Part shown: positions 1-7,566 of the stretch, in pieces
Numbering within the stretch: the first letter of the stretch is position 1
How the letters are laid out: every line of letters begins with the position of its first letter
DNA from: SZUA-1535 sp964594175
Lineage (GTDB): Archaea; Aenigmatarchaeota; Aenigmatarchaeia; Aenigmatarchaeales; SZUA-1535
NCBI GenBank assembly: GCA_964594175.1
Contig: CAZQLM010000007.1
Location: 1-22,854, forward strand
Direction of reading: 5' to 3'
Length of the DNA stretch: 22,854 bases
The notes under the pieces: model-generated
What the model saw: the letters and a program-made list of their open reading frames with translations, nothing else
The model's database searches: none
What the model was told of the DNA's origin: nothing
Translations under genes and position numbers: made by a program

Positions 1-166
1 TACGTTAGCAGCCTTTTAATCTCCTTAACAAATCCTTCAGCATTTTTAATTAAATTTCAAAAAGAGTTTGCGGATCTTAAGGAAAATAAAAATGAAAATG
101 TTTGCAATCTCCGACCACACCACACACTTCCAAAATTTTAAATTCTATTGTGTTTTTAAATATATT
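1..166. other. left edge, no gene assigned; promoter region of the first gene
   Basis: Plus-strand frame 1 is open from the window edge to a TAA at 139-141 (46 codons). It could be the tail of a gene entering from the left, but I recognise nothing in it. On the minus strand a short frame is open to the edge but has no ATG, GTG or TTG start. A TATA-like box at about 135-143 lies 26 nt before the ATG at 167 and probably drives the next gene. Confidence 0.35.
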
Positions 167-397
167 ATGGAAGAAAATCTTATAAAACTCGGTGTCATGC
201 TGATTTTACTTGGTTTTTTTCTAGTGTTTGCAGGAGCTGTGATTGGTGTTAGAGAAGGGAATGTGAAATTCGGTTTTGGTGGTTTTATCGGGCCTATTCC
301 TTTCGGTTTTGCAAACGATCCCAGAATGCTTTGGATAATCATCGCAATCTCAATTTTGATGCTCGTTCTATTTTTTCTATTTATAAAACAGATTTAA
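167..397 (+). CDS. DUF131/TIGR00304-like small membrane protein
   Basis: This is a 76-residue protein with two predicted membrane helices (about residues 5-26 and 53-73). They flank a glycine-rich stretch, GFGGFIGPIPFGF, which resembles the conserved core of the archaeal DUF131 (TIGR00304) family, whose function is unknown. The frame is open upstream to 68, but the ATG at 167 is preferred: it begins directly before the first helix and lies 26 nt after a TATA-like box, which suits a leaderless transcript. The stop is 23 nt before trmI. It probably sits in the cytoplasmic membrane; no partner can be named from the context. Confidence 0.72.
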   Translation: MEENLIKLGVMLILLGFFLVFAGAVIGVREGNVKFGFGGFIGPIPFGFANDPRMLWIIIAISILMLVLFFLFIKQI

Positions 398-420
398 ACA
401 AGCTTGTAAAAAACAATATT

Positions 421-1197
421 ATGGGCAAGGTTCAGGAAAGAATAAAGAAAAACTCCTGGGTTTTGCTCCTTGGAAAAAAGAGCTATGTTGTAAAGGTTAA
501 AGGAATTTTTCACTGCGAATTTGGAAAAATCGAGCTGGAAAAGCTGGTTGGCAAAGCATATGGTACAGAAATCGAAACGCATTTAGGAGAAAAATTCGTA
601 GCGTGCAAACCCCTTTTCACAGATTTATTGAAAAAAGCAAAGAGAAAACCGCAGATAATTTTGCCGAGAGATGCTGCTGTAATTCTGGCAAAGACAGGAA
701 TAGGGAAAAGCTCTGTAGCTATAGACGCAGGAACAGGCTCTGGATTTCTTGCAATGTTTCTCGCAAATTTCGTTAAAAAAGTTTACACATATGAAAAAAG
801 GAAAGAATTTTACGAAATTGCTAAGGAAAACTTCCGTGTTCTTGGTTTTAGGAATGTTGAAATAAAATACAAAGATGTAAGTAAAGGATTTGATGAAAAA
901 AACGTGGACTTAGTAGTGCTGGATCTGGAAAAACCTGAGAAAATAGTTAAGCATGCTTATAACTCGCTCAGAGATGCTGGCTATTTAGCTGTTTTTTGCC
1001 CTTATGCAGAAGAAGTAGGAAAAGTCGTTAAGGTAATGAAGAAAAATTTCACTGAAATAGAGGTTGTGGAAAACATGCAAAGAGAATGGGAGATAAGTTT
1101 TGATAAATCCGGGCAAAGCCATTTGAGAGCAAAGCCATTCTTAACCTTTACTGGATTTTTAGTCTTTGGGAGAAAGAAACACATGCCACTCAAATGA
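421..1197 (+). CDS. trmI: tRNA (adenine-N1)-methyltransferase TrmI (m1A57/58)
   Basis: TrmI uses S-adenosylmethionine to methylate N1 of adenine 58 (in archaea also 57) in the T-loop of tRNA. The 258-residue protein has a small N-terminal beta domain, then RKPQIILPRD (75-84), the TrmI signature. The Rossmann methyltransferase core follows, with the SAM-binding loop DAGTGSGFL (102-110), an acidic strand end at E125 and a second acidic motif near VVLDLEKP. Length and order match archaeal TrmI, which acts as a homotetramer. The ATG at 421 is chosen over the upstream in-frame start at 331 because the earlier one lies inside the preceding gene, and a TATA-like box (392-398) sits about 26 nt before 421. 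So it may have its own promoter inside the end of the upstream gene. Confidence 0.9.
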   Translation: MGKVQERIKKNSWVLLLGKKSYVVKVKGIFHCEFGKIELEKLVGKAYGTEIETHLGEKFVACKPLFTDLLKKAKRKPQIILPRDAAVILAKTGIGKSSVAIDAGTGSGFLAMFLANFVKKVYTYEKRKEFYEIAKENFRVLGFRNVEIKYKDVSKGFDEKNVDLVVLDLEKPEKIVKHAYNSLRDAGYLAVFCPYAEEVGKVVKVMKKNFTEIEVVENMQREWEISFDKSGQSHLRAKPFLTFTGFLVFGRKKHMPLK

Positions 1198-1207
1198 AAG
1201 CAAAACA

Positions 1208-1216
1208 TTTATAAAT
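1208..1216 (+). promoter_or_regulatory. TATA box of the rpoE-spt4 operon
   Basis: The sequence TTTATAAAT is centred 26 nt before the rpoE ATG at 1238. That spacing places transcription initiation at or next to the start codon, so the mRNA is probably leaderless. The call is by position and sequence only. Confidence 0.65.
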
Positions 1217-1237
1217 TTCTATCCAAAGGTTTTAACC

Positions 1238-1810
1238 ATGTACTGGATAGCAACAGTAGAGGACGATATTCGCGTTGCTCCAGAAGATCTTGAAAAGGAC
1301 GTGAAAGAAGCTATTAAGGAAAGTATAAGCAAGAGCTACGAGGGTGTTGTGGATCCAAAAACAGGGATTTTTCTTGCTGTGGATGAAATCCTGGAAATAG
1401 GTGAAGGTAGAGTTCTTCCAGAAGATCCCGGAGTACATTTTCCCTGTAAATTCAAAATTCTTGTCTGGAAACCTGTGGAAAAGCAAATAGTAGAAGGAGA
1501 AGTCGTGGACGTCACGGAATTCGGAGTGTTCATAAGGATCGGAGCGATCGACGGATTGGTGCACATTTCGCAGATAATGGATGACTATGTTAGCTACGAT
1601 GAAAAGAACTCAATGCTTGTTGGAAAAAGCTCAAGAAAAACACTCAAAGAAGGAGACAAAGTGAGAGCGAGGGTTATTTCCGTGAGCCTTAAAGAAGAGA
1701 GCAAGATAGGTTTGACGATGCGTCAGCCAGGTTTGGGAGCTCTTCAATGGCTGGAAAGGGAAAAGAAAGCTTCTCAAGAAAGGGAGAAGAAAGGAGGTAA
1801 GAAGAAATGA
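1238..1810 (+). CDS. rpoE: RNA polymerase subunit Rpo7 (RpoE')
   Basis: Rpo7 is the larger half of the archaeal polymerase stalk (with Rpo4), which binds emerging RNA and aids promoter opening. The 190-residue protein has the N-terminal RNP-like domain (MYWIATVEDDIRVAP onward, with HFPCKFKILVWKP near 67-79). An S1 domain follows (about 84-165, containing GEVVDVTEFGVFI and DGLVHISQI). The lysine-rich tail is ordinary for a small archaeal subunit. The open frame continues upstream to 1166, but that extension overlaps trmI and looks non-coding. The ATG at 1238 fits family N-termini and lies 26 nt after a TATA box. It overlaps spt4 by an ATGA, so the two are translationally coupled. Confidence 0.95.
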   Translation: MYWIATVEDDIRVAPEDLEKDVKEAIKESISKSYEGVVDPKTGIFLAVDEILEIGEGRVLPEDPGVHFPCKFKILVWKPVEKQIVEGEVVDVTEFGVFIRIGAIDGLVHISQIMDDYVSYDEKNSMLVGKSSRKTLKEGDKVRARVISVSLKEESKIGLTMRQPGLGALQWLEREKKASQEREKKGGKKK

Positions 1811-1989
1811 ATGAGTTCGCTTGCAAGATATGCAGGCGTATAGTTAAAGGAAACTTCTGCCCGGTTTGCAAAAGCCAAGATTTAGCGAAGAGCTGGAAGG
1901 GTTTGCTTATAGTATTCAGTACAGAATCCGAGATAGCGAAAGCAGCAGGAATAACGGCTCCTGGTAGATATGCTGTAAAGGTAAAGTAA
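1807..1989 (+). CDS. spt4: transcription elongation factor Spt4 (RpoE'')
   Basis: Spt4 is a 60-residue zinc-ribbon protein that pairs with Spt5 to keep the RNA polymerase clamp closed during elongation. C6 and C9 with C18 and C21 form the zinc site, followed by the short beta core containing SWKGLLIVF and the conserved PGRYAVKV end. It starts in an ATGA overlap with rpoE, and a strong Shine-Dalgarno GGAGGT lies at about 1796-1801, just before the start. In many archaea rps24e and rps27ae come next. Here the next gene is an unrelated metallo-hydrolase with its own promoter, so the conserved neighbourhood ends at this point. Confidence 0.95.
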   Translation: MNEFACKICRRIVKGNFCPVCKSQDLAKSWKGLLIVFSTESEIAKAAGITAPGRYAVKVK

Positions 1990-2067
1990 AACCTATAGTC
2001 TATCTTTAATGCAAATAAACTCATTGGCTTTCCTTAACTTTATTATGAAAGAATAAGGAGTGGCAAA

Positions 2068-2703
2068 ATGAAAATTACCATTGTTTACGACAACACAGCT
2101 TTCAGAAAGGATTTGCAAGCAAATTGGGGGTTCTCGGCGCTTGTAGAAGTTAAAAAAAGAAAAATACTTTTTGACACGGGAGCAAATGGAGGGATTTTGC
2201 TTTCGAATATGAAAAAGCTTAAAATTGATCCAAAAGAAATTGGAGATGTTTTTATCTCTCATCTTCACTGGGATCATGTAGGCGGTTTAAAAGATTTTCT
2301 TCGGGTAAACAATAAAGTAAAGCTCTGGGTTCCTTCTTATTTTCCAGTAGCAGAAAAGGCAGGAAAAGTTATTGAAATAAAAAAGCCAAGAAAACTTTAC
2401 GATGGGGTTTACTCCACCGGTGAACTTGATGGAATAGAGCAATCTCTTTGCGTTGAAACGAAAAAAGGTGTTGTGCTCATAGTAGGATGCTCGCATCCGA
2501 GAATGGAAAGAATTCTTAGCATAGCTTCAAAATTCGGAAAGGTTTACGGTATTATAGGTGGTTTGCATTCAACTAGGCCTGAATCCTTAAAAGCTCTAAA
2601 CTTGATCTGCCCTGCCCATTGTACGCGATACAAAGCGGAGATAAAATTTCTCTATCCAGAGAAGTGCATTGAAGGAGGAGCGGGAAAAGTGATTGAGATA
2701 TGA
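2068..2703 (+). CDS. MBL-fold metallo-hydrolase, COG1237-like, cytosolic
   Basis: This 211-residue metallo-beta-lactamase-fold protein carries the dinuclear metal motif HLHWDH at 65-70, with further likely ligands in GCSHP (H143) and GGLHS (H167), and a late PAHCT (H184). This layout, with LFDTG (35-39) before the HxHxDH, is that of COG1237. The substrate of that family is not securely known; automatic names taken from a dihydropterin pathway should not be transferred on this evidence. There is no signal peptide. The ATG has both a TATA-like box about 26 nt upstream and an AAGGAG just before it. The next gene overlaps by 4 nt, so they form an operon. A membrane-anchored paralogue lies at 3737. 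The tail reads HCTR where the family and the paralogue have HCTG. Confidence 0.8.
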   Translation: MKITIVYDNTAFRKDLQANWGFSALVEVKKRKILFDTGANGGILLSNMKKLKIDPKEIGDVFISHLHWDHVGGLKDFLRVNNKVKLWVPSYFPVAEKAGKVIEIKKPRKLYDGVYSTGELDGIEQSLCVETKKGVVLIVGCSHPRMERILSIASKFGKVYGIIGGLHSTRPESLKALNLICPAHCTRYKAEIKFLYPEKCIEGGAGKVIEI

Positions 2704-3260
2704 AAGAATTAATAGAAATAAGAAAATACTTGAAAGAAAAATCGAGCAGCAAAGCAAGAGAAAGCTTTCAAAGGTTTGTTTCAAAATCTGAAAAATGCTA
2801 TGGAGTTTATCTTGCTGAGATAAACAAACTCGTCCCGAAATACGCTTCCTGCGGATTTAAACTTGTTGAGAAATTATGGAAAAGCTACTATATAGAAGAA
2901 AAAATTTTGGCAGCAAAAATTTTAGGAAAAATTTGTAAAAAAGATCCAAATAAAACACTGAAGTTGATAGAAAGTTTCCTTAACGATATCTCAAACTGGG
3001 CAGTGTGCGATACTTTAGCAACGCAGGGAATAAGAGCGATAGCAAAAATAAAGAAAAAAGAAATTTTTGAACTTTCGAAAAAACTGATAAAATCAAAAAA
3101 CCCTTGGAAGAGAAGGTTCGCAATAGTTTTGCTGCTCAACTTCAAAAAGGATATAAGCTCGAGAAAGGAAATTGAAAAAATACTTAAACAAGCAGAAAAT
3201 GATGAAGAATATTACGTTAAAAAAGCAATAGATTGGATAAAGAGAAGTTTTAAAGATTGA
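2700..3260 (+). CDS. AlkD-like DNA alkylation repair protein (HEAT-like repeats)
   Basis: This 186-residue all-helical protein resembles the DNA alkylation repair family PF08713. AlkD-type glycosylases of this family excise bulky or cationic alkylpurines without flipping the base. Residues lining the AlkD site appear conserved: NW at 99-100 and D104 in NWAVCD, R138/R139 in WKRRFAIV, and W180 in KKAIDWIKR near the C-terminus. The protein is shorter at the N-terminus than typical AlkD (about 210-240 residues), so the first repeat may be reduced. Its ATG overlaps the stop of the MBL gene (ATGA) and a GTGAT motif 6 nt before it could serve as ribosome-binding site. The MBL partner could hint at processing of a damaged nucleotide or base, but that is speculation. 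Confidence 0.72.
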   Translation: MKELIEIRKYLKEKSSSKARESFQRFVSKSEKCYGVYLAEINKLVPKYASCGFKLVEKLWKSYYIEEKILAAKILGKICKKDPNKTLKLIESFLNDISNWAVCDTLATQGIRAIAKIKKKEIFELSKKLIKSKNPWKRRFAIVLLLNFKKDISSRKEIEKILKQAENDEEYYVKKAIDWIKRSFKD

Positions 3261-3345
3261 TAAAGGAGTTGATAATCAAAGGAATGATTAGGAAAATTAT
3301 GCTTTAGCGAAAGTTGAAGAATAGGCGATAGAAGAGGTTGAAAAA

Positions 3346-3696
3346 ATGAAAAAGGCAAAAATAATCAGAGCAATTAAGTATGCCCTTGAGATGATGTTAA
3401 TTCTGAATTTTGCGCTCTCCATTATACCTGTTTTGATAAACCCAGAGGCATGGCTCTTTGGACACAAGCTTGGCGGAATAAAAGCTTGCTGCTGGTTATT
3501 GGCAAATGGTGCTATAGGGTTAATGCTTGCATATCTTTTATTCAAAGATGTAAAGCACTGCTACTTAGCTGCGGCTATATTTTTTCTCGTTAATTTTGTA
3601 AACGTTATTGTAATTCCTATTAGCACATTTTCTCCTTTCTATTTCTTTGGAGTTGTTTTCTCTCTAGTTGGAGTTTTTGGTGAAAAATGGCACTGA
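3346..3696 (+). CDS. small multi-pass membrane protein, unknown
   Basis: I do not recognise this 116-residue protein. It has about four hydrophobic segments (residues 12-32, 44-65, 72-91 and 95-112), a lysine-rich N-terminus suggesting that end is cytosolic, and little soluble sequence. No TATA-like box lies at the right distance, but GAGGTT stands 6-7 nt before the ATG, so it is probably translated from the transcript of the upstream MBL-alkD pair. The 85-nt gap before it contains no convincing gene. Its position between two paralogous MBL genes is the only functional clue. Confidence 0.6.
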   Translation: MKKAKIIRAIKYALEMMLILNFALSIIPVLINPEAWLFGHKLGGIKACCWLLANGAIGLMLAYLLFKDVKHCYLAAAIFFLVNFVNVIVIPISTFSPFYFFGVVFSLVGVFGEKWH

Positions 3697-3736
3697 AGCA
3701 AAAAAAATTAAATAAAAAAAGCCGAGATTGATTGAT

Positions 3737-4585
3737 ATGAATTTAAAAATTTTGGTTTTAATCTGGATTCCAATTTTAGCAGGAGTATGGATTTGGTTTT
3801 CAATCCAAACCGAAAAAGCAAAATCAGAACAGTCAAAAACACCAGAGATTTTGTCAAATATTTCTGTTGAGCCAAAGAAAGAAAAGCCAGAAATAACTTT
3901 GATCTCCGTTTATGACAATTATCAAGTGGATCCGAGACTTAAAACTGATTGGGGCTTTGCTACTATAATAAAAACTCCTAAGGAGCTGATACTTTTTGAC
4001 ACAGGTGCTGATTCGGAAATTCTGCTTTCAAATATGGAAAAACTGGGCATTAATCCCTTATCAATTAAAAAAGTAGTTATCTCCCATATTCATAGCGACC
4101 ATGTAGGTGGTTTAAAAGGTTTCTTGGAGAGAAACAGTAATGTTACAGTTTTCGTTCCGAGTTCTTTTCCTCAATCTATCAAAGATATGATAATCCAGAA
4201 AGGAGCAAAACTTGTAGAGGTTTCGGCACCAAGGGAAATTTCAGATTTTGTTTACACAACTGGAGAGCTTTATGCTTTTCCACCAGAGCAATCCTTGATC
4301 ATTGATTCAAGAAAAGGCTTAGTAATTATTACCGGCTGCGCCCATCCAGGGATAGTGAATATTGTTAAGAAAGCCAAGGAATTGATGAAGAAAGATAAGG
4401 TATACTTGGTTTTGGGAGGATTTCACCATCCTCCTGTTTCTTGTGTTAAAGAATTTAAAAAATTGCAAGTTGAAAAAGTTGCACCATCCCATTGTACAGG
4501 TGATTTAGCAAGGAAAGTTTTCAGAAAAGAATATAAGGAAGATTTTATCGAGTACGGGGTAGGAAAAATAATCGAAATTAAATAA
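3737..4585 (+). CDS. membrane-anchored MBL-fold metallo-hydrolase, paralogue of the 2068 gene
   Basis: This 282-residue protein starts with one hydrophobic helix (about residues 4-22), then a charged, serine-rich linker to about 52, then a metallo-beta-lactamase domain. The metal motif is HIHSDH (117-122), followed by GCAHPG, GGFHH and SHCTG, all close to the COG1237 pattern. The domain closely resembles the cytosolic protein at 2068 (shared WGF, LFDTGA, ILLSNM and DHVGGLK blocks), so the two look like a duplication in which one copy gained an N-terminal anchor. The domain would probably face outside the cytoplasmic membrane. The ATG at 3737 is preferred to the TTG at 3728: a TATA-like TTAAATAA (3708-3714) lies 26 nt before it. 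The substrate is unknown. Confidence 0.8.
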   Translation: MNLKILVLIWIPILAGVWIWFSIQTEKAKSEQSKTPEILSNISVEPKKEKPEITLISVYDNYQVDPRLKTDWGFATIIKTPKELILFDTGADSEILLSNMEKLGINPLSIKKVVISHIHSDHVGGLKGFLERNSNVTVFVPSSFPQSIKDMIIQKGAKLVEVSAPREISDFVYTTGELYAFPPEQSLIIDSRKGLVIITGCAHPGIVNIVKKAKELMKKDKVYLVLGGFHHPPVSCVKEFKKLQVEKVAPSHCTGDLARKVFRKEYKEDFIEYGVGKIIEIK

Positions 4586-4654
4586 AGCACGTGGAAAACT
4601 TTTAAAGAAAAAATTTTCTTATATTTATAAACCTTTTTAAAAAAATTCTTTTGC

Positions 4655-5863
4655 ATGCACGAGGAAGCGCAGCTCAAGCTGAAAAAGCTTGTAGAGGAGC
4701 TTGAGAAAATTCGTGGCAGGCACACAGAGCTTATTAGTCTTTATATTCCAGCTGGCTATAATTTAAATGAAATAGTTTCCATGATTTCTCAGGAAATAGC
4801 TCTTACAGAAAACGTTAAAAGCAAAACAGTAAGAAAAAACGTTACAGATGCTTTGACAAAAATTCTTCAGCATCTGCGCTTGTACAAGCAAACTCCGGAA
4901 AACGGTTTAGTAATTTTCGCTGGTAACGTTTCGCAGCAGGAGGGGAAGAGCGATATCAAGCTATGGGCAATAGAGCCACCACAGCCAATAAATGTAAAGC
5001 TTTACTGGTGCGATCAAAAATTCGAGCTTGCTCCGCTAAAAGAACAGCTTAAAGAGAAAGAGGTTTACGGGCTAATAGTTCTCGATACAAAAGAATGCAC
5101 AATTGGCTTGTTAAGCGGAAAAAACATTAAAATGCTAAAGCATATGGAAAGCATAGTTCCAGGAAAGTTTATCAAAGGTGGGCAGAGCGCAGCGCGCTTT
5201 CAGCGCGTTCGCGAGGGCTTGATAAATGACTGGTACAAAAAAATCGGCGAAATAGCTAAAGAGCTTTTTTCGCAGCATGAGCTTAAGGGATTGCTTATCG
5301 GCGGGCCAGGAGTGAGCAAGGAACATTTTCTTGCGGGCGAGTATTTGCCTAGTGAGCTAAGAAAAAGGGTTATAGGTGTGGTTGATACAGGCTATACAAG
5401 TGAGCACGCTTTGCACGAGCTAGTCGAAAAAGGGATAGAGTTTATCAGAGAAAGTAAATACGCAAAGGAAAAGGAAATTTTGACAAGATTTTTCTCTGAG
5501 CTCAAGAAGGAAAGCGAGCTTGTAACATATGGATTGAGCTATGTGCTCAATGCATTGCGAAAAGGTGCTGTTGAGCTATTACTTATTTCAGAAGATTTTC
5601 CCTGGAAAGAGGTTAAGGCTTACTGCAGGAAATGCGATTTTGCTGAGAAAAAATTTGTAAAGGAAAATGAAAAAATTCTTTGCCCGAAGTGTAAGGGAGA
5701 GATGGAAATACTTGAAGAAATGCAGGGTATAGAAGCATTGGAAGAAATGGCAAAGGATTTCAGCACTAGTATCTACATAGTTTCTCGCGGTACGAGAGAA
5801 GGAGAACAGTTTTACAATCTCGGTGGAATTGGCGCTTTTCTAAGATGGAAAATTGAAGAGTGA
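4655..5863 (+). CDS. prf1: peptide chain release factor aRF1
   Basis: aRF1 recognises all three stop codons in the ribosomal A site and triggers peptidyl-tRNA hydrolysis. The 402-residue length is typical for archaea. The N domain holds NVKS (53-56) in place of the near-universal NIKS, and the second stop-reading motif YxCxxxF is intact as YWCDQKF (117-123). The catalytic GGQ is at 175-177 within the usual FIKGGQSAARF context. The C domain has the zinc minidomain (C324, C327, C343, C346). A TATA box, TTTATAAA (4624-4631), lies about 27 nt before the ATG, so a leaderless mRNA is likely. A 16-bp AT-rich dyad (4605-4620) stands just upstream of this box. Confidence 0.96.
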   Translation: MHEEAQLKLKKLVEELEKIRGRHTELISLYIPAGYNLNEIVSMISQEIALTENVKSKTVRKNVTDALTKILQHLRLYKQTPENGLVIFAGNVSQQEGKSDIKLWAIEPPQPINVKLYWCDQKFELAPLKEQLKEKEVYGLIVLDTKECTIGLLSGKNIKMLKHMESIVPGKFIKGGQSAARFQRVREGLINDWYKKIGEIAKELFSQHELKGLLIGGPGVSKEHFLAGEYLPSELRKRVIGVVDTGYTSEHALHELVEKGIEFIRESKYAKEKEILTRFFSELKKESELVTYGLSYVLNALRKGAVELLLISEDFPWKEVKAYCRKCDFAEKKFVKENEKILCPKCKGEMEILEEMQGIEALEEMAKDFSTSIYIVSRGTREGEQFYNLGGIGAFLRWKIEE

Positions 5864-5897
5864 AAAGAATTTAAAGTTTTTTGTTGTTACACCTTTC

Positions 5898-6347
5898 ATG
5901 GACATAGACTATAAATTATTTGAGAAATTACCGAAAACGCCATTGGAATATGATGTAACACTTAAATTTTCAGAAAATAAAACCAAGAAAATGATTAGAA
6001 TGAACATTTCTCCTAACAAAAATGCATTTCATTTATTTGGCTATCTACATCCTAGTGAAATAATAAACGTTCATCCGCCTGTACCGCAAAAATGTCTAGG
6101 AAAAATGATAAGGCAAACCGTTAAAAATGTTGTTCACGAGATTAGAGAGTGCATTTTGGAAAACTTTTTGAAAACTTTAAGAAAATATAGTATACAATTA
6201 CTTTCAAAAGATGAAATTGAAATAAGCGAAAAGGGAATTTTAGGAATTTTAGATGAAAGTGAAATTTTAGGTACTTTTCACTCTCCAGAGCTGGGAGAAG
6301 GATATCTTGTCAAAATACTCAGATGCTATTGGTATAGTGGTAAGTGA
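5898..6347 (+). CDS. unrecognised 149-residue protein
   Basis: No family is recognised. The frame is open from a TTG at 5853 overlapping the end of prf1, but the ATG at 5898 is favoured because a TATA-like ATTTAAAG (5869-5876) lies about 26 nt upstream, the usual spacing in this window. The protein is soluble, basic and of mixed composition, with an N-terminal beta-rich half and a central amphipathic stretch (about residues 68-100, containing VVHEIREC). There are no paired cysteines or obvious catalytic motif. The 3' end overlaps the end of convergent hisS by 22 nt, so transcripts from the two strands would be complementary there. Confidence 0.6.
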   Translation: MDIDYKLFEKLPKTPLEYDVTLKFSENKTKKMIRMNISPNKNAFHLFGYLHPSEIINVHPPVPQKCLGKMIRQTVKNVVHEIRECILENFLKTLRKYSIQLLSKDEIEISEKGILGILDESEILGTFHSPELGEGYLVKILRCYWYSGK

Positions 6348-7564
6348 AAAATTTCTTTAAATGGTATTTCTCTTTCCTCTCCAGTTTCCATATTTCTGAG
6401 CTTTATTACATTTTTTTCCTTTTCTCTTTTTCCAAAGAAAATCACGAACTCGAATCCTTTAGAGTTTGCGTAATCGAGCTGCTTGCTCAGAGAGCGTTGC
6501 ATTACATCTAGCTCGCAGGCAAAGCCTTGTTCTCGTAAAACAGAGCAAATTTTTATACACTCTTTCAAAAGTTCTTTATCAACAACAGCTACAAATACGC
6601 TTGGTTTTTTGATTTTTTCAGCAAATTTCTCGTCAAGCATTTCCATTATTCTTGTTACTCCGAGCGATATTCCTGTAGCAGGGAGTTTTTTAGAAGAAAA
6701 GATTTCTATAAGGTTATCATACCTTCCACCTCCCCCAAAGGACAAGCGCTCTTTTTCAAAATAAATTTCATAAACAAGCGATGTATAGTAATCAAGCCCT
6801 CTTACCAAAGACAAATCCACTCTAAGTTTTTTCTCGATTCCGTAAAAGCTCGCGAGCTCTAAAAGCTTTTCTATTTCTTCATTTCCTTTTTCCTTAATTT
6901 CAGAAAAATCTTTTTGAACAATTTCAAGAACTTTCTCAGCGTTTACACCAATTTGCTCAAGCTCTTTTCTCACATTTTCTGCACCGACTTTGTCAAGCTT
7001 ATCTATTATCCGAAAGCACTCTTTTATTTTCTCTCCTGCAAAAGGCTTGAGCAAATTTTCAATAAGAGCTCTGCTGTTAACGCGAATCGCAAAATTTTTC
7101 ACCCCAAGCTTTTTCAAAACCTCGCACGCGCATGCCAAGCACTCTGCATCTGCAAGTAAAGATGAAGAACCAACAATATCTATGTCTGCCTGCCAAAACT
7201 CGCGATAGCGCAGGCGCTGCGGGTTATCGTAGCGCCACACAGGGGCTATTGCATAACGCTTAAACGGTTTTGCAAGCTGCGGATTTGCTGCTACAAAACG
7301 AGCTAAAGGCATGGTTAAGTCAAACCTCAAACCTAGCTCTCTTCCTGCCTTGTCTTTAAAATAATAAATCTCATCTTTAACCCCTTCTCCCAACCCGCCC
7401 TTAGCTGCGAGAATTTCAAACTTTTCAAAAGCAGGTGTGAACAAAGGCTCAAAACCAAAGTTTTCAAAAGTTTGTTTACAGATTTCTATTATTTTCCAAA
7501 GTTTCCTTGCCTGATCTTGAGCTATATCCTTTGTTCCTTTTGGCGGAGCTAAATCGAATTTCAT
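6326..7564 (-). CDS. hisS: histidyl-tRNA synthetase
   Basis: HisRS charges tRNA-His with histidine. The 412-residue class II enzyme has the N-terminal PPKGTKDI, motif 2 (about 108-128, with RY and YREFWQ), and the histidine-specific LVRGLDYYTSLVYEI (253-267). Motif 3 follows as GISLGVTRIMEML (298-310), with the C-terminal anticodon-binding domain after it (about 320-412). The catalytic arginine in RGLDYY and the motif 2 residues are present, so it looks like an active synthetase rather than the HisZ paralogue. The ATG lies 2 nt after the stop of the HisG-like gene, with GGTGAG as ribosome-binding site, so it depends on the upstream promoter. It is the last gene of an apparent regulator-HisG-HisRS operon. 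Confidence 0.96.
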   Translation of the reverse strand: MKFDLAPPKGTKDIAQDQARKLWKIIEICKQTFENFGFEPLFTPAFEKFEILAAKGGLGEGVKDEIYYFKDKAGRELGLRFDLTMPLARFVAANPQLAKPFKRYAIAPVWRYDNPQRLRYREFWQADIDIVGSSSLLADAECLACACEVLKKLGVKNFAIRVNSRALIENLLKPFAGEKIKECFRIIDKLDKVGAENVRKELEQIGVNAEKVLEIVQKDFSEIKEKGNEEIEKLLELASFYGIEKKLRVDLSLVRGLDYYTSLVYEIYFEKERLSFGGGGRYDNLIEIFSSKKLPATGISLGVTRIMEMLDEKFAEKIKKPSVFVAVVDKELLKECIKICSVLREQGFACELDVMQRSLSKQLDYANSKGFEFVIFFGKREKEKNVIKLRNMETGEEREIPFKEIFHLPLYQ

Positions 7565-7566
7565 TT

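Noticed and set aside
1..141. Open plus-strand frame at the left edge (46 codons)
   Set aside because: It has no recognisable motif, is short and touches the edge, so it cannot be told from chance. Kept only as a note.
331..420. Upstream in-frame extension of trmI
   Set aside because: It overlaps the preceding gene, adds no TrmI-like sequence, and the ATG at 421 has a well placed TATA box.
3261..3345. Possible small gene between the AlkD-like gene and the membrane protein
   Set aside because: Only a 7-codon frame with an ATG is present; no coding signal is seen.
4605..4620. AAGAAAA-AA-TTTTCTT dyad before the prf1 TATA box
   Set aside because: It is built only from A/T runs with one G/C pair per arm; such symmetry is expected by chance in this AT-rich DNA.
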